34,923 bases of DNA, from assembly GCA_947169185.1 (NCBI GenBank), contig CAMVOS010000025.1:1-34923 (forward strand), given 5' to 3'. Origin of the DNA: an uncultured Prevotella sp. Its GTDB lineage: Bacteria > Bacteroidota > Bacteroidia > Bacteroidales > Bacteroidaceae. The notes under the pieces were generated by a model. The model made no database searches. It saw only the letters and a list, made by a program, of their open reading frames with translations, and was not told the origin of the DNA. The first letter of the stretch is position 1; every line of letters begins with the position of its first letter. Positions 1 through 8,464 of the stretch are shown piece after piece. The translations under genes and the position numbers were made by a program.

Positions 1-2
1 CG

Positions 3-722
3 ACGCTGATGAACGACAACAATATGCACTACTGCCCGGGCTGTAGTCACGGTGTAGTACATAAGCTCATTGCCGAAGTCATCGAAGAGATGGGTATGGA
101 AGACAAGGCCGTAGGTGTATCGCCTGTAGGCTGTGCCGTCTTCGCGTACAATTATATAGATATAGACTGGCAGGAGGCTGCCCATGGTCGTGCTCCCGCA
201 CTGGCTACTGGTATCAAGCGCTGTTGGCCTGATCGTTTGGTGTTCACCTATCAGGGTGATGGTGACCTCGCTTGTATTGGTACTTGCGAAACCATTCATG
301 CTCTTAACCGTGGTGAGAACATCGTGATTATCTTCGTCAACAATGCCATCTACGGTATGACGGGTGGCCAGATGGCTCCTACAACATTGATTGGTCAGAA
401 GACATCGACCTGTCCTTATGGTCGTGATCCTCAACTTCATGGTTATCCCCTGAAGATGGCTGATATCGCTGCTGGACTGGAGGGTACCTGCTATGTGACT
501 CGTCAGAGTGTAGAGAGTGTTGCCTCTATCAACAAGGCCAAGAAGGCACTGCGTAAGGCATTCGAGGCTTCGATGGCAGGTAAGGGTTCTTCGCTTGTAG
601 AGTTTGTTTCAACCTGTAACAGCGGTTGGAAACTTACTCCTGCTAAGGCTAATGAATGGATGAAGGAGAATATGTTCCCCTTCTATCCCAAAGGTGACTT
701 AAAAGATACGACAGACAAATGA
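3..722 (+). CDS. korB: 2-oxoacid:ferredoxin oxidoreductase, beta (TPP) subunit, 5' partial
   Basis: This is the thiamine-pyrophosphate subunit of an anaerobic 2-oxoacid:ferredoxin oxidoreductase, which decarboxylates a 2-oxoacid to its acyl-CoA and reduces ferredoxin in the cytoplasm. The reading frame is open to the left edge, so the first ATG at position 9 is probably internal and the N-terminus is missing. Visible motifs are CPGCSHG near the start (cysteines typical of the cluster-binding region), PVGCAVF, the TPP-binding GDGD, and downstream NNAIYGMTGGQ, the second half of the TPP site. The gamma subunit follows with a 4-base ATGA overlap, so the two are translationally coupled. An alpha subunit and a small ferredoxin subunit are expected just upstream, outside the window. 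Substrate (2-oxoglutarate or branched-chain 2-oxoacids) cannot be decided from this subunit alone, so the symbol is provisional. Confidence 0.88.
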   Translation, partial: TLMNDNNMHYCPGCSHGVVHKLIAEVIEEMGMEDKAVGVSPVGCAVFAYNYIDIDWQEAAHGRAPALATGIKRCWPDRLVFTYQGDGDLACIGTCETIHALNRGENIVIIFVNNAIYGMTGGQMAPTTLIGQKTSTCPYGRDPQLHGYPLKMADIAAGLEGTCYVTRQSVESVASINKAKKALRKAFEASMAGKGSSLVEFVSTCNSGWKLTPAKANEWMKENMFPFYPKGDLKDTTDK

Positions 723-1261
723 AAAAGGAAATAATTATTTCAGGTTTCGGAGGTCAGGGTGTACTCTCAATGGGTAAGATTCTGGCTTATAGTGGACTGA
801 TGGAGGATAAAGAGGTAACTTGGATGCCTGCCTATGGTCCTGAGCAGCGTGGTGGTACAGCCAACGTCACAGTGATAGTCAGCGACGAGCGTATCTCTTC
901 GCCTATCCTAAGCAAATACGATATCGCTGTGGTACTGAACCAGCCTTCACTCGAGAAGTTCGAGCCGAAGATCAAACCTGGTGGTATCCTGATCTACGAT
1001 GGGTTTGGTATCATCAACCCACCAACACGTAAGGACATTACAGTCTATCGCATCGACGCCATGGACAAGGCTGCCGAGATGAAGAACTCAAAGGTGTTCA
1101 ACATGATTATCCTGGGTGGTCTGCTGAAAGTGGCTCCCGTAGTGAGCAGCAAGGGTGTAGAGAAGGCGCTCTTTAAGACATTGCCTGAGCGCCATCACAG
1201 CCTTATTCCACTGAACATGCAGGCTATCGAAGAGGGCGGAAAGATTATTGAACAGCAATAA
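719..1261 (+). CDS. korC: 2-oxoacid:ferredoxin oxidoreductase, gamma subunit
   Basis: This 180-residue protein is the gamma subunit that completes the active 2-oxoacid:ferredoxin oxidoreductase complex. It opens with the family's glycine-rich segment GFGGQGVLSMGKILA (about residues 9-23), followed by the conserved MPAYGPEQRGG around residue 40. In known members these parts line the CoA- and interface-forming region. Length agrees with stand-alone gamma subunits. The start overlaps the beta-subunit stop (ATGA), indicating translational coupling, and a strong hairpin 41 bases after the stop closes the operon. The family assignment is firm; the 2-oxoacid used is inferred only loosely. Confidence 0.87.
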   Translation: MKKEIIISGFGGQGVLSMGKILAYSGLMEDKEVTWMPAYGPEQRGGTANVTVIVSDERISSPILSKYDIAVVLNQPSLEKFEPKIKPGGILIYDGFGIINPPTRKDITVYRIDAMDKAAEMKNSKVFNMIILGGLLKVAPVVSSKGVEKALFKTLPERHHSLIPLNMQAIEEGGKIIEQQ

Positions 1262-1301
1262 TCTTCGCGCGTACATTATAAATATTATGTCATCACTGCA
1301 G

Positions 1302-1332
1302 AGGTCGTCTAATAATCGTTAGACGACCTTTG
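1302..1332 (+). terminator. Rho-independent terminator of the oxidoreductase operon
   Basis: A perfect 11-bp stem (arms 1302-1312 and 1319-1329, arm sequence AGGTCGTCTAA) with a 6-base loop begins 41 bases after the gamma-subunit stop and is followed by a short T-rich stretch (TTTGTATAT). A second, weaker inverted repeat (GCCTAAAA 1338-1345 with TTTTAGGC 1363-1370) lies just beyond. It could be a back-up structure or may mean nothing. Confidence 0.75.
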
Positions 1333-1418
1333 TATATGCCTAAAATAGCCCATTTTTCCTGTTTTTAGGCAGAAAAAGGCAAAAAATACACTCATTTTGT
1401 TACTTTTCTTGAAAAAAC

Positions 1419-1450
1419 TTTGGAAGTTTAAATATTTTTTCGTTACTTTG
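1419..1450 (+). promoter_or_regulatory. Bacteroidota promoter of the OmpA-family gene
   Basis: A TTTG -33 box at 1419-1422 is followed after 20 bases by TTACTTTG at 1443-1450, one mismatch from the Bacteroidota -7 consensus TAnnTTTG. Transcription would start near 1455, leaving an AT-rich leader of roughly 60 bases before the ATG at 1515. A long AT-rich leader is common for highly expressed genes in this phylum. Confidence 0.7.
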
Positions 1451-1514
1451 CACTCGAAAAAGCTTGAAAATTAGGTATTTTATTTAATAATTTAACATTT
1501 TATTTCGTAAAAAG

Positions 1515-2684
1515 ATGAAAAAGTTATTTTTAATGCTTGCTGCAGCTACATTTGCAGCTAACGTAAGTGCACAGAACACTGTGATCACTTCAAACAAGTT
1601 TGGTGACAACTGGTATGTTGGTGTCAACGCTGGTGTTGCTACTAATGTTAAGGAAACTTCTGCTGGTGCTGACAACGGCTTCTTCAAGGCTCTGGCTCCT
1701 ACAGTAGGTGTTCGCGTTGGTAAGAACCTGACAACCGTATTCGGTCTGGCTCTGGAAGGTAACCTCTTCACACAGTCTAACGACAAGTGGAATGCTGGTA
1801 GCAAGACTTTCATTGAGGGTATCAACACTAACTTGCTGGGTACTTTCAACCTGAGCAACCTCTTTGGCACATATCAGGGCGCACCTCGTGCTTTTGAAGT
1901 TATCGCTCTCGGTGGTTTCGGTTGGGATCATGGTTTCAACCACGCTTCAAAGGCTAATAGCGTAAGTTCTAAGGCTGCTATTGATTTTGCTTTCAACCTG
2001 GGCGCTGCTAAGGCTATCCAGCTCTACATCGAGCCTTCTATCAACTACAACTTGATTAGTGCTGGTCAGGATTTTGAGAACATCAAGTACGACCTGAATC
2101 GTTCTTACCTCGCTATTAAGGCTGGTGTGAACTACAAGTTTGGTAACAGCAACGGTACTCACAACTTCGCTAACGCTCAGCTCCGCGACCAGAGCGAGAT
2201 TGATCAGCTGAATGCTAAGATCAACGAGCTCCGCGCTGACAATAACGCTAAGGACGGTAAGATTGCTGCTGGTAACCGCACTATCGCTGACCTCCAGGCT
2301 CAGCTGACTGCTTGCCAGAACAAGCCCGCTCCCACAGCTAAGGTTCAGGTTGTTAAGGAGACCACTCAGCTCCAGCCAATCGTAATCTTCGGTGTTGGCA
2401 AGAGCACTCTCGACAACGCTGGTTATGCTAGCTGTGAGATGGTTGCTAAGTACATGCGTAACCACAAGGATACCAAGATCTTGGTTAAGGGTTATGCTTC
2501 TCCCGAGGGTGACGCTGCTAAGAACCAGAAGCTGTCTGAGGCTCGTGCAAACGCTGTTAAGACTGCTCTCGTAAAGCGCTACAAGATCGCTGCTGACCGT
2601 ATCGAGGCTCAGGGTGCTGGTGCTACTTCAGAGCTGTCTGAGGAGAACGACTTCAACCGTGTTGCTATGTTCTTCACAAAGTAA
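1515..2684 (+). CDS. OmpA-family major outer-membrane protein
   Basis: A 389-residue outer-membrane protein with a signal peptide (residues 1-20, cleavage after VSAQ). A beta-barrel-like region rich in alternating aromatic and small residues extends to about residue 212. A predicted coiled-coil linker follows (about 220-265, beginning DQSEIDQLNAKINELRADN), then a C-terminal OmpA-like peptidoglycan-binding domain (about 285-389). The last carries the NxxLSxxRAxxV motif (NQKLSEARANAV) and the GYASPEG loop seen in Bacteroidales homologues. It should anchor the outer membrane to peptidoglycan and may form a porin. Codon use is strongly biased (GCT, AAC, GGT), unlike its neighbours, suggesting high expression. 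The gene stands alone between its own promoter and a strong terminator. It resembles the Porphyromonas OmpA-like proteins; the exact orthologue is not determined. Confidence 0.9.
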   Translation: MKKLFLMLAAATFAANVSAQNTVITSNKFGDNWYVGVNAGVATNVKETSAGADNGFFKALAPTVGVRVGKNLTTVFGLALEGNLFTQSNDKWNAGSKTFIEGINTNLLGTFNLSNLFGTYQGAPRAFEVIALGGFGWDHGFNHASKANSVSSKAAIDFAFNLGAAKAIQLYIEPSINYNLISAGQDFENIKYDLNRSYLAIKAGVNYKFGNSNGTHNFANAQLRDQSEIDQLNAKINELRADNNAKDGKIAAGNRTIADLQAQLTACQNKPAPTAKVQVVKETTQLQPIVIFGVGKSTLDNAGYASCEMVAKYMRNHKDTKILVKGYASPEGDAAKNQKLSEARANAVKTALVKRYKIAADRIEAQGAGATSELSEENDFNRVAMFFTK

Positions 2685-2708
2685 GCTGAAATTTATTTGA
2701 AATAAAAG

Positions 2709-2741
2709 TCCCCGTAGATTTGGTTCTACGGGGATTTTTTT
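2709..2741 (+). terminator. Rho-independent terminator after the OmpA-family gene
   Basis: A perfect 10-bp GC-rich stem (arms 2709-2718 and 2725-2734, arm TCCCCGTAGA) with the loop TTTGGT is followed by seven T residues (2735-2741). It starts 24 bases after the OmpA stop. The loop also supplies the -33 box of the next gene's promoter (see the entry at 2719-2750). Confidence 0.9.
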
Positions 2742-2750
2742 GTACCTTTG
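2719..2750 (+). promoter_or_regulatory. Promoter of the galactan operon, nested in the terminator
   Basis: TTTG at 2719-2722 (the loop of the preceding terminator) and a perfect TACCTTTG at 2743-2750 are separated by 20 bases, the Bacteroidota spacing. Initiation would fall near 2755, so translation must begin at 2770 or 2776. A further in-frame ATG at 2740 lies inside the promoter and is therefore not used. Confidence 0.75.
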
Positions 2751-2775
2751 CCATGAAAATATAAAACTGATGATA

Positions 2776-5205
2776 ATGAAGCTAAAACTATTATTTGCAG
2801 CGCTATTGCTTAGTCAGATGTGTGTGTCGCAAACACGACGTGAAATCAATTTGAAGACGTGGGAATTCTCGCGTGATAACCAGTCTTGGGCAAAGGTGGA
2901 TATTCCGCATGACTGGGCCATTGCTGGTCCGTTCGATAAGAAATGGGACTTGCAGACGGTCGCCATCGTACAGAATGGTGAAAAGGAAGCTACAGAGAAA
3001 TCTGGACGTAGCGGTGCACTGCCCTGGATTGGCGAAGGTTGGTATAAGACTACTGTCGACGTGCCCGCAGGCTATGAAACTGCCGAACTGGTATTCGACG
3101 GCGCTATGGCCGATCCGCGTGTAAGCGTTAATGGCGAGGCTGCTGGTCATTGGGCCTACGGCTATAATGCCTTCCGTGTGGATGTAACACGTTTTCTGAA
3201 GGCAGGGAAGTTGGATATAAATGTCCATCTGCAGAATCTGGAGGAGAGCTCGCGCTGGTATCCTGGTGCAGGTCTGTATCGTCCTGTGACTCTGGTGTTA
3301 AGGCAAAAGACATATATCGACGACTGGAGCATCTTTGTGCGTACCGTGAGTATTGACAAGGGCAAGGCTATTGTGGAGGCAGAAGCCCAGGTAGTCAATC
3401 CCAACAAAGGTATGGCAATGATGATATTGACGGGACCTGACGGTAAGAGTGCTACTACGGGTGATATCCGTATCGAACACGACGGTAAGATCTATGGTCG
3501 TTTTGTAGTCAATAACGCCAAATTATGGTCGCCAGAGACACCTAATCAGTATAAGTTAAAAGTCCAGGTGTTTAAGGGACAGCACGAGATAGTGGATGCC
3601 AAGGAAATCAAGACCGGTATCCGTACCATAAGCGTATCCCGTGAGGGCGGTTTCAAACTGAATGGCGTGACACGTAAGATAAAAGGAGTGTGTCTGCATC
3701 ACGACTTAGGTCCCCTTGGTGCTGCTGTGAACAAGACGGCGCTGGCCCGTCAGATTATGATGATGAAGCACATGGGGTGTGATGCTATCCGTACATCGCA
3801 CAATATGCCTTCTTCGTGGCAGATGGAATTGTGTGACTCTCTGGGTATGATGGTGATGGCTGAGTCGTTTGACATGTGGCTCTATCCGAAGTGTAAGAAT
3901 GGCTATGCCCGTCATTTCCATGAGTGGGCAACGAAAGACATCACTAATCTGGTGTTGAACCACAGAAATCATCCGAGTATCGTCATGTGGTCCATTGGCA
4001 ACGAAATACCAGAGCAGGGAAGCGAGGAAGGTCGCCAGCTCAGTATACAGTTGCAGGGACTTTGCAATACCCTTGATCCGACACGTCCTGTAACCCAAGG
4101 TTTGGATCGTCCGGATGCCGCATGGAAGAGTGGGGTGGCTCAGGCGATGCAGGTGCCAGGCTTCAACTATCGTCTGCATAGGTATGCCGATGGTATCAAA
4201 CAGTTGCCACAAGGATTCCTGCTTGGTTCGGAAACCTGTAGTACAGTCAGCTCGCGTGGCATTTATAAGTTCCCTGTGGCGACAACGGATAATTCGCAAT
4301 ACTCTTCGTGGGCTGCTGGATACGACCCTAAGGCTATTAAGAATGCTGACGGACAGTGCTCTGCCTACGATGTGGAATACTGTGCATGGTCTAATCTGCC
4401 TGACGACGACTGGGTATGGCAGGATGACTACAAGTGGGTGATTGGCGAGTTCGTATGGACGGGTTACGACTACTTGGGTGAACCTACGCCATTTGATGAA
4501 TACTGGCCATCACGCAGTTCTTATTTTGGAATCTGTGATTTGGCTGGACTGCCCAAGGATCGCTATTACCTCTATAAGAGTCATTGGAACAAACAGGAGC
4601 ATACCGTACATCTGTTACCCCACTGGACGTGGCCTGACCGTAAGGGAAAGGTAACCCCTGTCTATTGCTATACCGATGGTGTTGAGGGCGAGCTCTTTGT
4701 CAATGGCAAGTCGCAGGGACGTATTCGTAAGAATCTCAAGGAGCGCCTAGACCGTTACCGTCTGCGTTGGAACGATGTGAAGTATGAGCCAGGAGAAATC
4801 CGTGTTGTGGCATATGATGAAAAGGGCAACAAGATTGGTGAGGATGTGCGCCAGACAGCGGGTAAAGCCGTACAACTGGTAGCTCAGCCCGAGAGTAATG
4901 TACACAAGGCAGATGGCGAGGACCTGATTTTTGTGCGTATCACGGTCAATGACAAAAAAGGTGTACCTGTTCCCACATGCCAGGATGCCTTGGCATTCAG
5001 CGTTAGTGGCGAGGCTACGTTCGAGGCAGTCTGCAATGGTGACGCAACATCGCTAGAGACCTTCAAACAGCCGAAGATGAAGCTGTTCAATGGTGAATTG
5101 GTGGTGATTCTGCGTCCTACGATGAAGGCGGGTAAAGTGACACTGACAGTAAAAGACCAGCGTGGAAAACTGAAACCCGCAATTCTGAATGTTGAAACCA
5201 AATGA
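2776..5205 (+). CDS. Glycoside hydrolase family 2 protein, probable beta-galactosidase
   Basis: A secreted retaining glycosidase of about 809 residues. A signal peptide (MKLKLLFAALLLSQ..., residues 1 to about 19) is followed by the GH2 jelly-roll and Ig-like domains, a TIM barrel, and C-terminal Ig-like domains of the DUF4982 type. The catalytic acid/base lies in NHPSIVMWSIGNE (E410) and the nucleophile in GEFVWTGYDYLG (E558), both GH2 hallmarks. The start is set at 2776 (2770 is also possible, MIMKLK) because the promoter covers the earlier ATG. The stop overlaps the start of a GH53 endo-galactanase by 4 bases. A beta-galactosidase removing galactose from beta-1,4-galacto-oligosaccharides is the simplest role, inferred from that partner. 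GH2 also includes glucuronidases and mannosidases, so the sugar remains inferred. Confidence 0.88.
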   Translation: MKLKLLFAALLLSQMCVSQTRREINLKTWEFSRDNQSWAKVDIPHDWAIAGPFDKKWDLQTVAIVQNGEKEATEKSGRSGALPWIGEGWYKTTVDVPAGYETAELVFDGAMADPRVSVNGEAAGHWAYGYNAFRVDVTRFLKAGKLDINVHLQNLEESSRWYPGAGLYRPVTLVLRQKTYIDDWSIFVRTVSIDKGKAIVEAEAQVVNPNKGMAMMILTGPDGKSATTGDIRIEHDGKIYGRFVVNNAKLWSPETPNQYKLKVQVFKGQHEIVDAKEIKTGIRTISVSREGGFKLNGVTRKIKGVCLHHDLGPLGAAVNKTALARQIMMMKHMGCDAIRTSHNMPSSWQMELCDSLGMMVMAESFDMWLYPKCKNGYARHFHEWATKDITNLVLNHRNHPSIVMWSIGNEIPEQGSEEGRQLSIQLQGLCNTLDPTRPVTQGLDRPDAAWKSGVAQAMQVPGFNYRLHRYADGIKQLPQGFLLGSETCSTVSSRGIYKFPVATTDNSQYSSWAAGYDPKAIKNADGQCSAYDVEYCAWSNLPDDDWVWQDDYKWVIGEFVWTGYDYLGEPTPFDEYWPSRSSYFGICDLAGLPKDRYYLYKSHWNKQEHTVHLLPHWTWPDRKGKVTPVYCYTDGVEGELFVNGKSQGRIRKNLKERLDRYRLRWNDVKYEPGEIRVVAYDEKGNKIGEDVRQTAGKAVQLVAQPESNVHKADGEDLIFVRITVNDKKGVPVPTCQDALAFSVSGEATFEAVCNGDATSLETFKQPKMKLFNGELVVILRPTMKAGKVTLTVKDQRGKLKPAILNVETK

Positions 5206-6224
5206 AACGATTTGTAAACATACTTCTCCTTGTTTGTATCTCATTGACTGTCAGTGCGCAAAGGCATTTTTTGCTGGGCGCTGACATTAGTGGTACTACC
5301 GATTTGGAAGCCCGTCATGTACAGTTACGCAACAGCAAGGGCGAACCCCGTGAATGTACGGCCCTGATGCGTGAATTGGGACTTAATGCAGTCCGTTTGC
5401 GTGTGTGGGTGAATCCCAAGGACGGATTATGCAACAAGGACGATGTTGTTAAGATGTCCCGTCGTGCCAAAGATTGGGGTATGGCACTGATGATAGACTT
5501 CCACTATAGTGACTGGTGGGCCGATCCTGGACAGCAAAATATCCCTGCAGCATGGAAGGAAATGAACTATGAGCAGATGAAACAGGCGTTGTCTAACCAT
5601 ACGCGTGAAGTATTGCAGGCCATTAAGGAGGCTGGGGTAGACGTGCGTTGGGTTCAGGTTGGCAATGAAACTACTAATGGATTTCTTTGGCCTATGGGGC
5701 GCGCTCAAGAGAATATGCGTCAGTATGCGGGACTGACAGATGCAGGATATGTGGCTGTAAAACAAGTGTTTCCAAAGGCTGAAGTCATTGTGCATTTAGA
5801 TGGGGCCTACGACCCGCATCGTTACGACTTCATATTTGACGGACTTAAGAAATATGGTGCCCGTTATGACATGATAGGACTGAGCGTCTATCCTTATTGG
5901 GACATACGGGGCAAACATACGAAGTCGTGGCAGGAAACAATAGAGAAAGCTATGGCAAACATCAATCGTCTATGGACGAAATACCATAAACCAATGATGG
6001 TGGTTGAAACGGGTGCGGAAGCAGCTAAACCCGTTGAGGGTAAGGATATTATAGCTGCTGTCATCGACATGGCCCGCAACCATTGTGGCGGACATTGTCA
6101 AGGAGTGTTTTATTGGGCACCGGAAACAGACAGATTCTATAAGCTTGGCGCTTTCCAAAACAATCGTCCTACTGTTATCATGGATGCCTTTACGGAAGCT
6201 GCCAGAACAGTTGATGTTGAATAG
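5202..6224 (+). CDS. GH53 arabinogalactan endo-beta-1,4-galactanase
   Basis: A 340-residue enzyme that cuts internal beta-1,4-galactosyl bonds in pectic galactan and type I arabinogalactan. A signal peptide (residues 1 to about 19, ending SAQ) directs it out of the cytoplasm. GH53 features include GADISGT near the N-terminus, LGLNAVRLRVW, and FHYSDWWADPGQQ. The acid/base glutamate is in GNETTNGFLWPMG (E156) and the nucleophile in MMVVETGAEA (E269). Length fits a single catalytic domain. The start ATG overlaps the stop of the upstream GH2 gene (ATGA), so the pair is co-translated: the GH53 releases oligosaccharides and the GH2 would trim them. No SusC/SusD transporter is adjacent, so the unit is smaller than a usual polysaccharide utilisation locus. 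Confidence 0.93.
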   Translation: MKRFVNILLLVCISLTVSAQRHFLLGADISGTTDLEARHVQLRNSKGEPRECTALMRELGLNAVRLRVWVNPKDGLCNKDDVVKMSRRAKDWGMALMIDFHYSDWWADPGQQNIPAAWKEMNYEQMKQALSNHTREVLQAIKEAGVDVRWVQVGNETTNGFLWPMGRAQENMRQYAGLTDAGYVAVKQVFPKAEVIVHLDGAYDPHRYDFIFDGLKKYGARYDMIGLSVYPYWDIRGKHTKSWQETIEKAMANINRLWTKYHKPMMVVETGAEAAKPVEGKDIIAAVIDMARNHCGGHCQGVFYWAPETDRFYKLGAFQNNRPTVIMDAFTEAARTVDVE

Positions 6225-6261
6225 ATTTTGCATACTTTGTAAAAGAAATCTCAGCGTTTTC

Positions 6262-6292
6262 TTGGAAATGTCATTTATTGTTCGTACCTTTG
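6262..6292 (+). promoter_or_regulatory. Promoter of the nucleotide-sugar dehydratase gene
   Basis: TTG at 6262-6264 and a perfect TACCTTTG at 6285-6292 are 20 bases apart, matching the Bacteroidota promoter. Initiation near 6297 gives a leader of about 24 bases to the ATG at 6321. Confidence 0.75.
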
Positions 6293-6320
6293 CAACGGTT
6301 TAGAAGAAAAATTGCGGGGT

Positions 6321-8372
6321 ATGAAAAATCCGTTTGATAAGATATTAAATTGGTATTTTACCAAGAACTCACTCCCTTACTGGTGCATCTTCTTGATTGA
6401 CTGTGTAATAGTGATGTTTAGTTGTGCGCTGGTCTATTGGATATTTAACAACTTGATTAAGTTGGTAGACAATGCTATACCGGTATTTATGACATCATTG
6501 GTGTTTACCCTTGTCAGTGTTGTTGGCTTCCGTATTTTCCATACCTATAGCGGCTTTATGCGCTATGCATCGTTTGTCGATTTGATGCGCGTTACCTATG
6601 GTAACCTAATTAATCTTGGACTTGCTTTGGTAGCCGATTGGTTGTTACAACTGTTACCTGTCAAGATTTTTGCTTATTTCAATACTACCAGCATATTCCT
6701 CGTATTTATCTTAGCAACCTTGCTGATGTGGGCGCTGCGCGTGTTCGTGAAGACACTTTACGATGTGGCTTTTTCGAATTCACGTGCCATGCGTGTGTTG
6801 GTATATGGTGCGATGACAGGAGGTGTTGGTTTGGCAAAGATGATTCAGAACCAGCGACCACGCCGTTATGTTGTCAAGGGTTTTATTACGCACTATCAGA
6901 AAGCACGCCATTCGCAGATATTGGGCGAAACGGTATATACAGCAGACGAGGATATAGCATCTATCATCAAGGAAAACGATATTGATGCCGTCATCGTGTC
7001 GCCTTATCGTATTGCCGAATTCCGTAATAACCAAACCATTCAGGATGTGATTATTGGTGCAGGCGCCAAAATCATGATGGCTCAAAGCGCCAAAGAATTC
7101 AATTCCGGCGAAATGGAAATGACGCAGGAGGACTTCAGTCAGATGCAACTTCGTGAGGTCAGCGTTGAGGAATTGTTGCCACGCGACGAGATTCGTGTAG
7201 ACCTGAAGAGCGTTGAGGAGTTACTGAAGGGACAGCGTGTGCTGATTACGGGTTCTGCAGGTTCTATTGGTAGTGAGATTGTGCGTCAGGTGGCCAGTTT
7301 CCACCCAGCAGCTATGATGCTGATTGATCAGGCAGAAACTCCACAGCACGATATCCGTCTGATGATGGCGAAGGACTTCCCTAACATCAAGGCTGAGACG
7401 GTTGTTACGAGTATTACCAACAAGTTACGCATGGAAGAGATATTCCGTACTTTCCGTCCGGACTATGTGTTCCACGCTGCCGCTTACAAACACGTACCAA
7501 TGATGGAGGACAACCCCTCTGAGGCTGTTCTAAATAATGTCTTTGGCACAAAGGTCATTGCCGACTTGAGTGTCAAGTATGGTGTCAAGAAATTCGTGAT
7601 GGTTTCTACTGACAAGGCCGTGAATCCTACGAATGTGATGGGTTGTTCGAAGCGTATCTGTGAAATCTATGTTCAGAGTCTTGATCAGGCAATCAAAGAT
7701 AAGCGCGTGTCTAGATATATCCAGAGTCTTGGCAATGCAGAGACCTTTATTACCGCTTCTCAGATGGGTGGTCCTACGGTTCGTACCCAGTTTGTGACAA
7801 CTCGTTTTGGTAATGTGCTGGGATCTAACGGTTCTGTAATTCCTTTGTTCCGTGAACAGATTAAGAATGGTGGTCCTGTTACTGTTACTGATGAGCGTAT
7901 CGTCCGTTTCTTTATGCTGATTCCTGAAGCTTGTAAACTTGTCCTTGAAGCAGGTACGAAAGGTAATGGCGGAGAAATCTTTGTGTTCGATATGGGCCAG
8001 CCTGTAAAGATTGCTGACTTGGCAAAGCGTATGATTAAACTTTCTGGTGCCAAAAATGTTGAGATTAAGTTTACGGGTCTGCGACCAGGAGAAAAACTCT
8101 ATGAGGAAGTTCTTAACGAGTTGGAGGGCACCAAGCCTACTTTCCATGAAAAGATTCGTATCGCTGAGGTTCGTGAGTATAACTATGACGAGGTTTGCAG
8201 AGATATTGATGCGCTGGTAGAGATTTCGAAGCACTATGATGCGATGAAGACTGTGAAGAAGATGAAAGAGATCGTGCCTGAATACAAGAGTAACAACTCC
8301 ATCTATGAGCAGTTGGATGAGAAAGAGAATAATACCTCTCCACAAAGTAAGGTGATATCAATCAATAAGTAA
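6321..8372 (+). CDS. Membrane nucleotide-sugar 4,6-dehydratase (CapD/WbpM/PglF-like)
   Basis: A 683-residue inner-membrane enzyme of polysaccharide or glycan biosynthesis. Several transmembrane segments occupy about residues 15-150, followed by a first Rossmann-like (CoA-binding type) region. A second, catalytic NAD-binding domain has GSAGSIGS at 311-318. The short-chain dehydrogenase triad has the variant S429-M440-K444 (in STDKAVNPTNVMGCSK), with Met in place of Tyr. This is known from WbpM-type 4,6-dehydratases acting on UDP-GlcNAc or UDP-GalNAc. The product would be a UDP-4-keto-6-deoxysugar for surface glycans or protein glycosylation. ATG 6321 is preferred over an in-frame TTG nine bases upstream. 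It has its own promoter and terminator, so it is monocistronic. The exact nucleotide sugar cannot be read from the sequence. Confidence 0.88.
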   Translation: MKNPFDKILNWYFTKNSLPYWCIFLIDCVIVMFSCALVYWIFNNLIKLVDNAIPVFMTSLVFTLVSVVGFRIFHTYSGFMRYASFVDLMRVTYGNLINLGLALVADWLLQLLPVKIFAYFNTTSIFLVFILATLLMWALRVFVKTLYDVAFSNSRAMRVLVYGAMTGGVGLAKMIQNQRPRRYVVKGFITHYQKARHSQILGETVYTADEDIASIIKENDIDAVIVSPYRIAEFRNNQTIQDVIIGAGAKIMMAQSAKEFNSGEMEMTQEDFSQMQLREVSVEELLPRDEIRVDLKSVEELLKGQRVLITGSAGSIGSEIVRQVASFHPAAMMLIDQAETPQHDIRLMMAKDFPNIKAETVVTSITNKLRMEEIFRTFRPDYVFHAAAYKHVPMMEDNPSEAVLNNVFGTKVIADLSVKYGVKKFVMVSTDKAVNPTNVMGCSKRICEIYVQSLDQAIKDKRVSRYIQSLGNAETFITASQMGGPTVRTQFVTTRFGNVLGSNGSVIPLFREQIKNGGPVTVTDERIVRFFMLIPEACKLVLEAGTKGNGGEIFVFDMGQPVKIADLAKRMIKLSGAKNVEIKFTGLRPGEKLYEEVLNELEGTKPTFHEKIRIAEVREYNYDEVCRDIDALVEISKHYDAMKTVKKMKEIVPEYKSNNSIYEQLDEKENNTSPQSKVISINK

Positions 8373-8399
8373 GCGGAAATAAAGAATTTCCGCTTTTTT
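8371..8399 (+). terminator. Rho-independent terminator after the dehydratase gene
   Basis: A perfect 10-bp stem (arms 8371-8380 and 8386-8395, arm AAGCGGAAAT) with a 5-base loop runs into a T-run ending at 8399. The stem begins inside the dehydratase stop codon. The ilvD promoter begins directly after the T-run. Confidence 0.88.
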
Positions 8400-8400
8400 G

Positions 8401-8431
8401 TTGGCAATTAGACGGAAATTGTTTAATTTTG
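8401..8431 (+). promoter_or_regulatory. Promoter of the ilvD-ilvB-ilvN operon
   Basis: TTG at 8401-8403 and TAATTTTG at 8424-8431 are spaced by 20 bases. Initiation near 8436 gives a leader of about 29 bases before ilvD. No leader peptide rich in Ile, Leu or Val and no attenuator hairpin is visible in so short a leader. Confidence 0.68.
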
Positions 8432-8464
8432 CAAGCTAAATTAGACAATTACTAAGAGACGGTT

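Noticed and set aside
2740..2775. ATG at 2740 as start of the GH2 gene
   Set aside because: It overlaps the terminator T-run and -7 box, so it would not be in the mRNA; the signal peptide starts cleanly at 2776.
6312..6320. TTG at 6312 as start of the dehydratase gene
   Set aside because: It adds three residues only, and an ATG fits the membrane-protein N-terminus better.
7530..8345. Minus-strand ORF opposite the dehydratase gene (271 codons)
   Set aside because: The composition is a shadow of the coding strand (odd runs of Ile, Thr and His), with no family resemblance.
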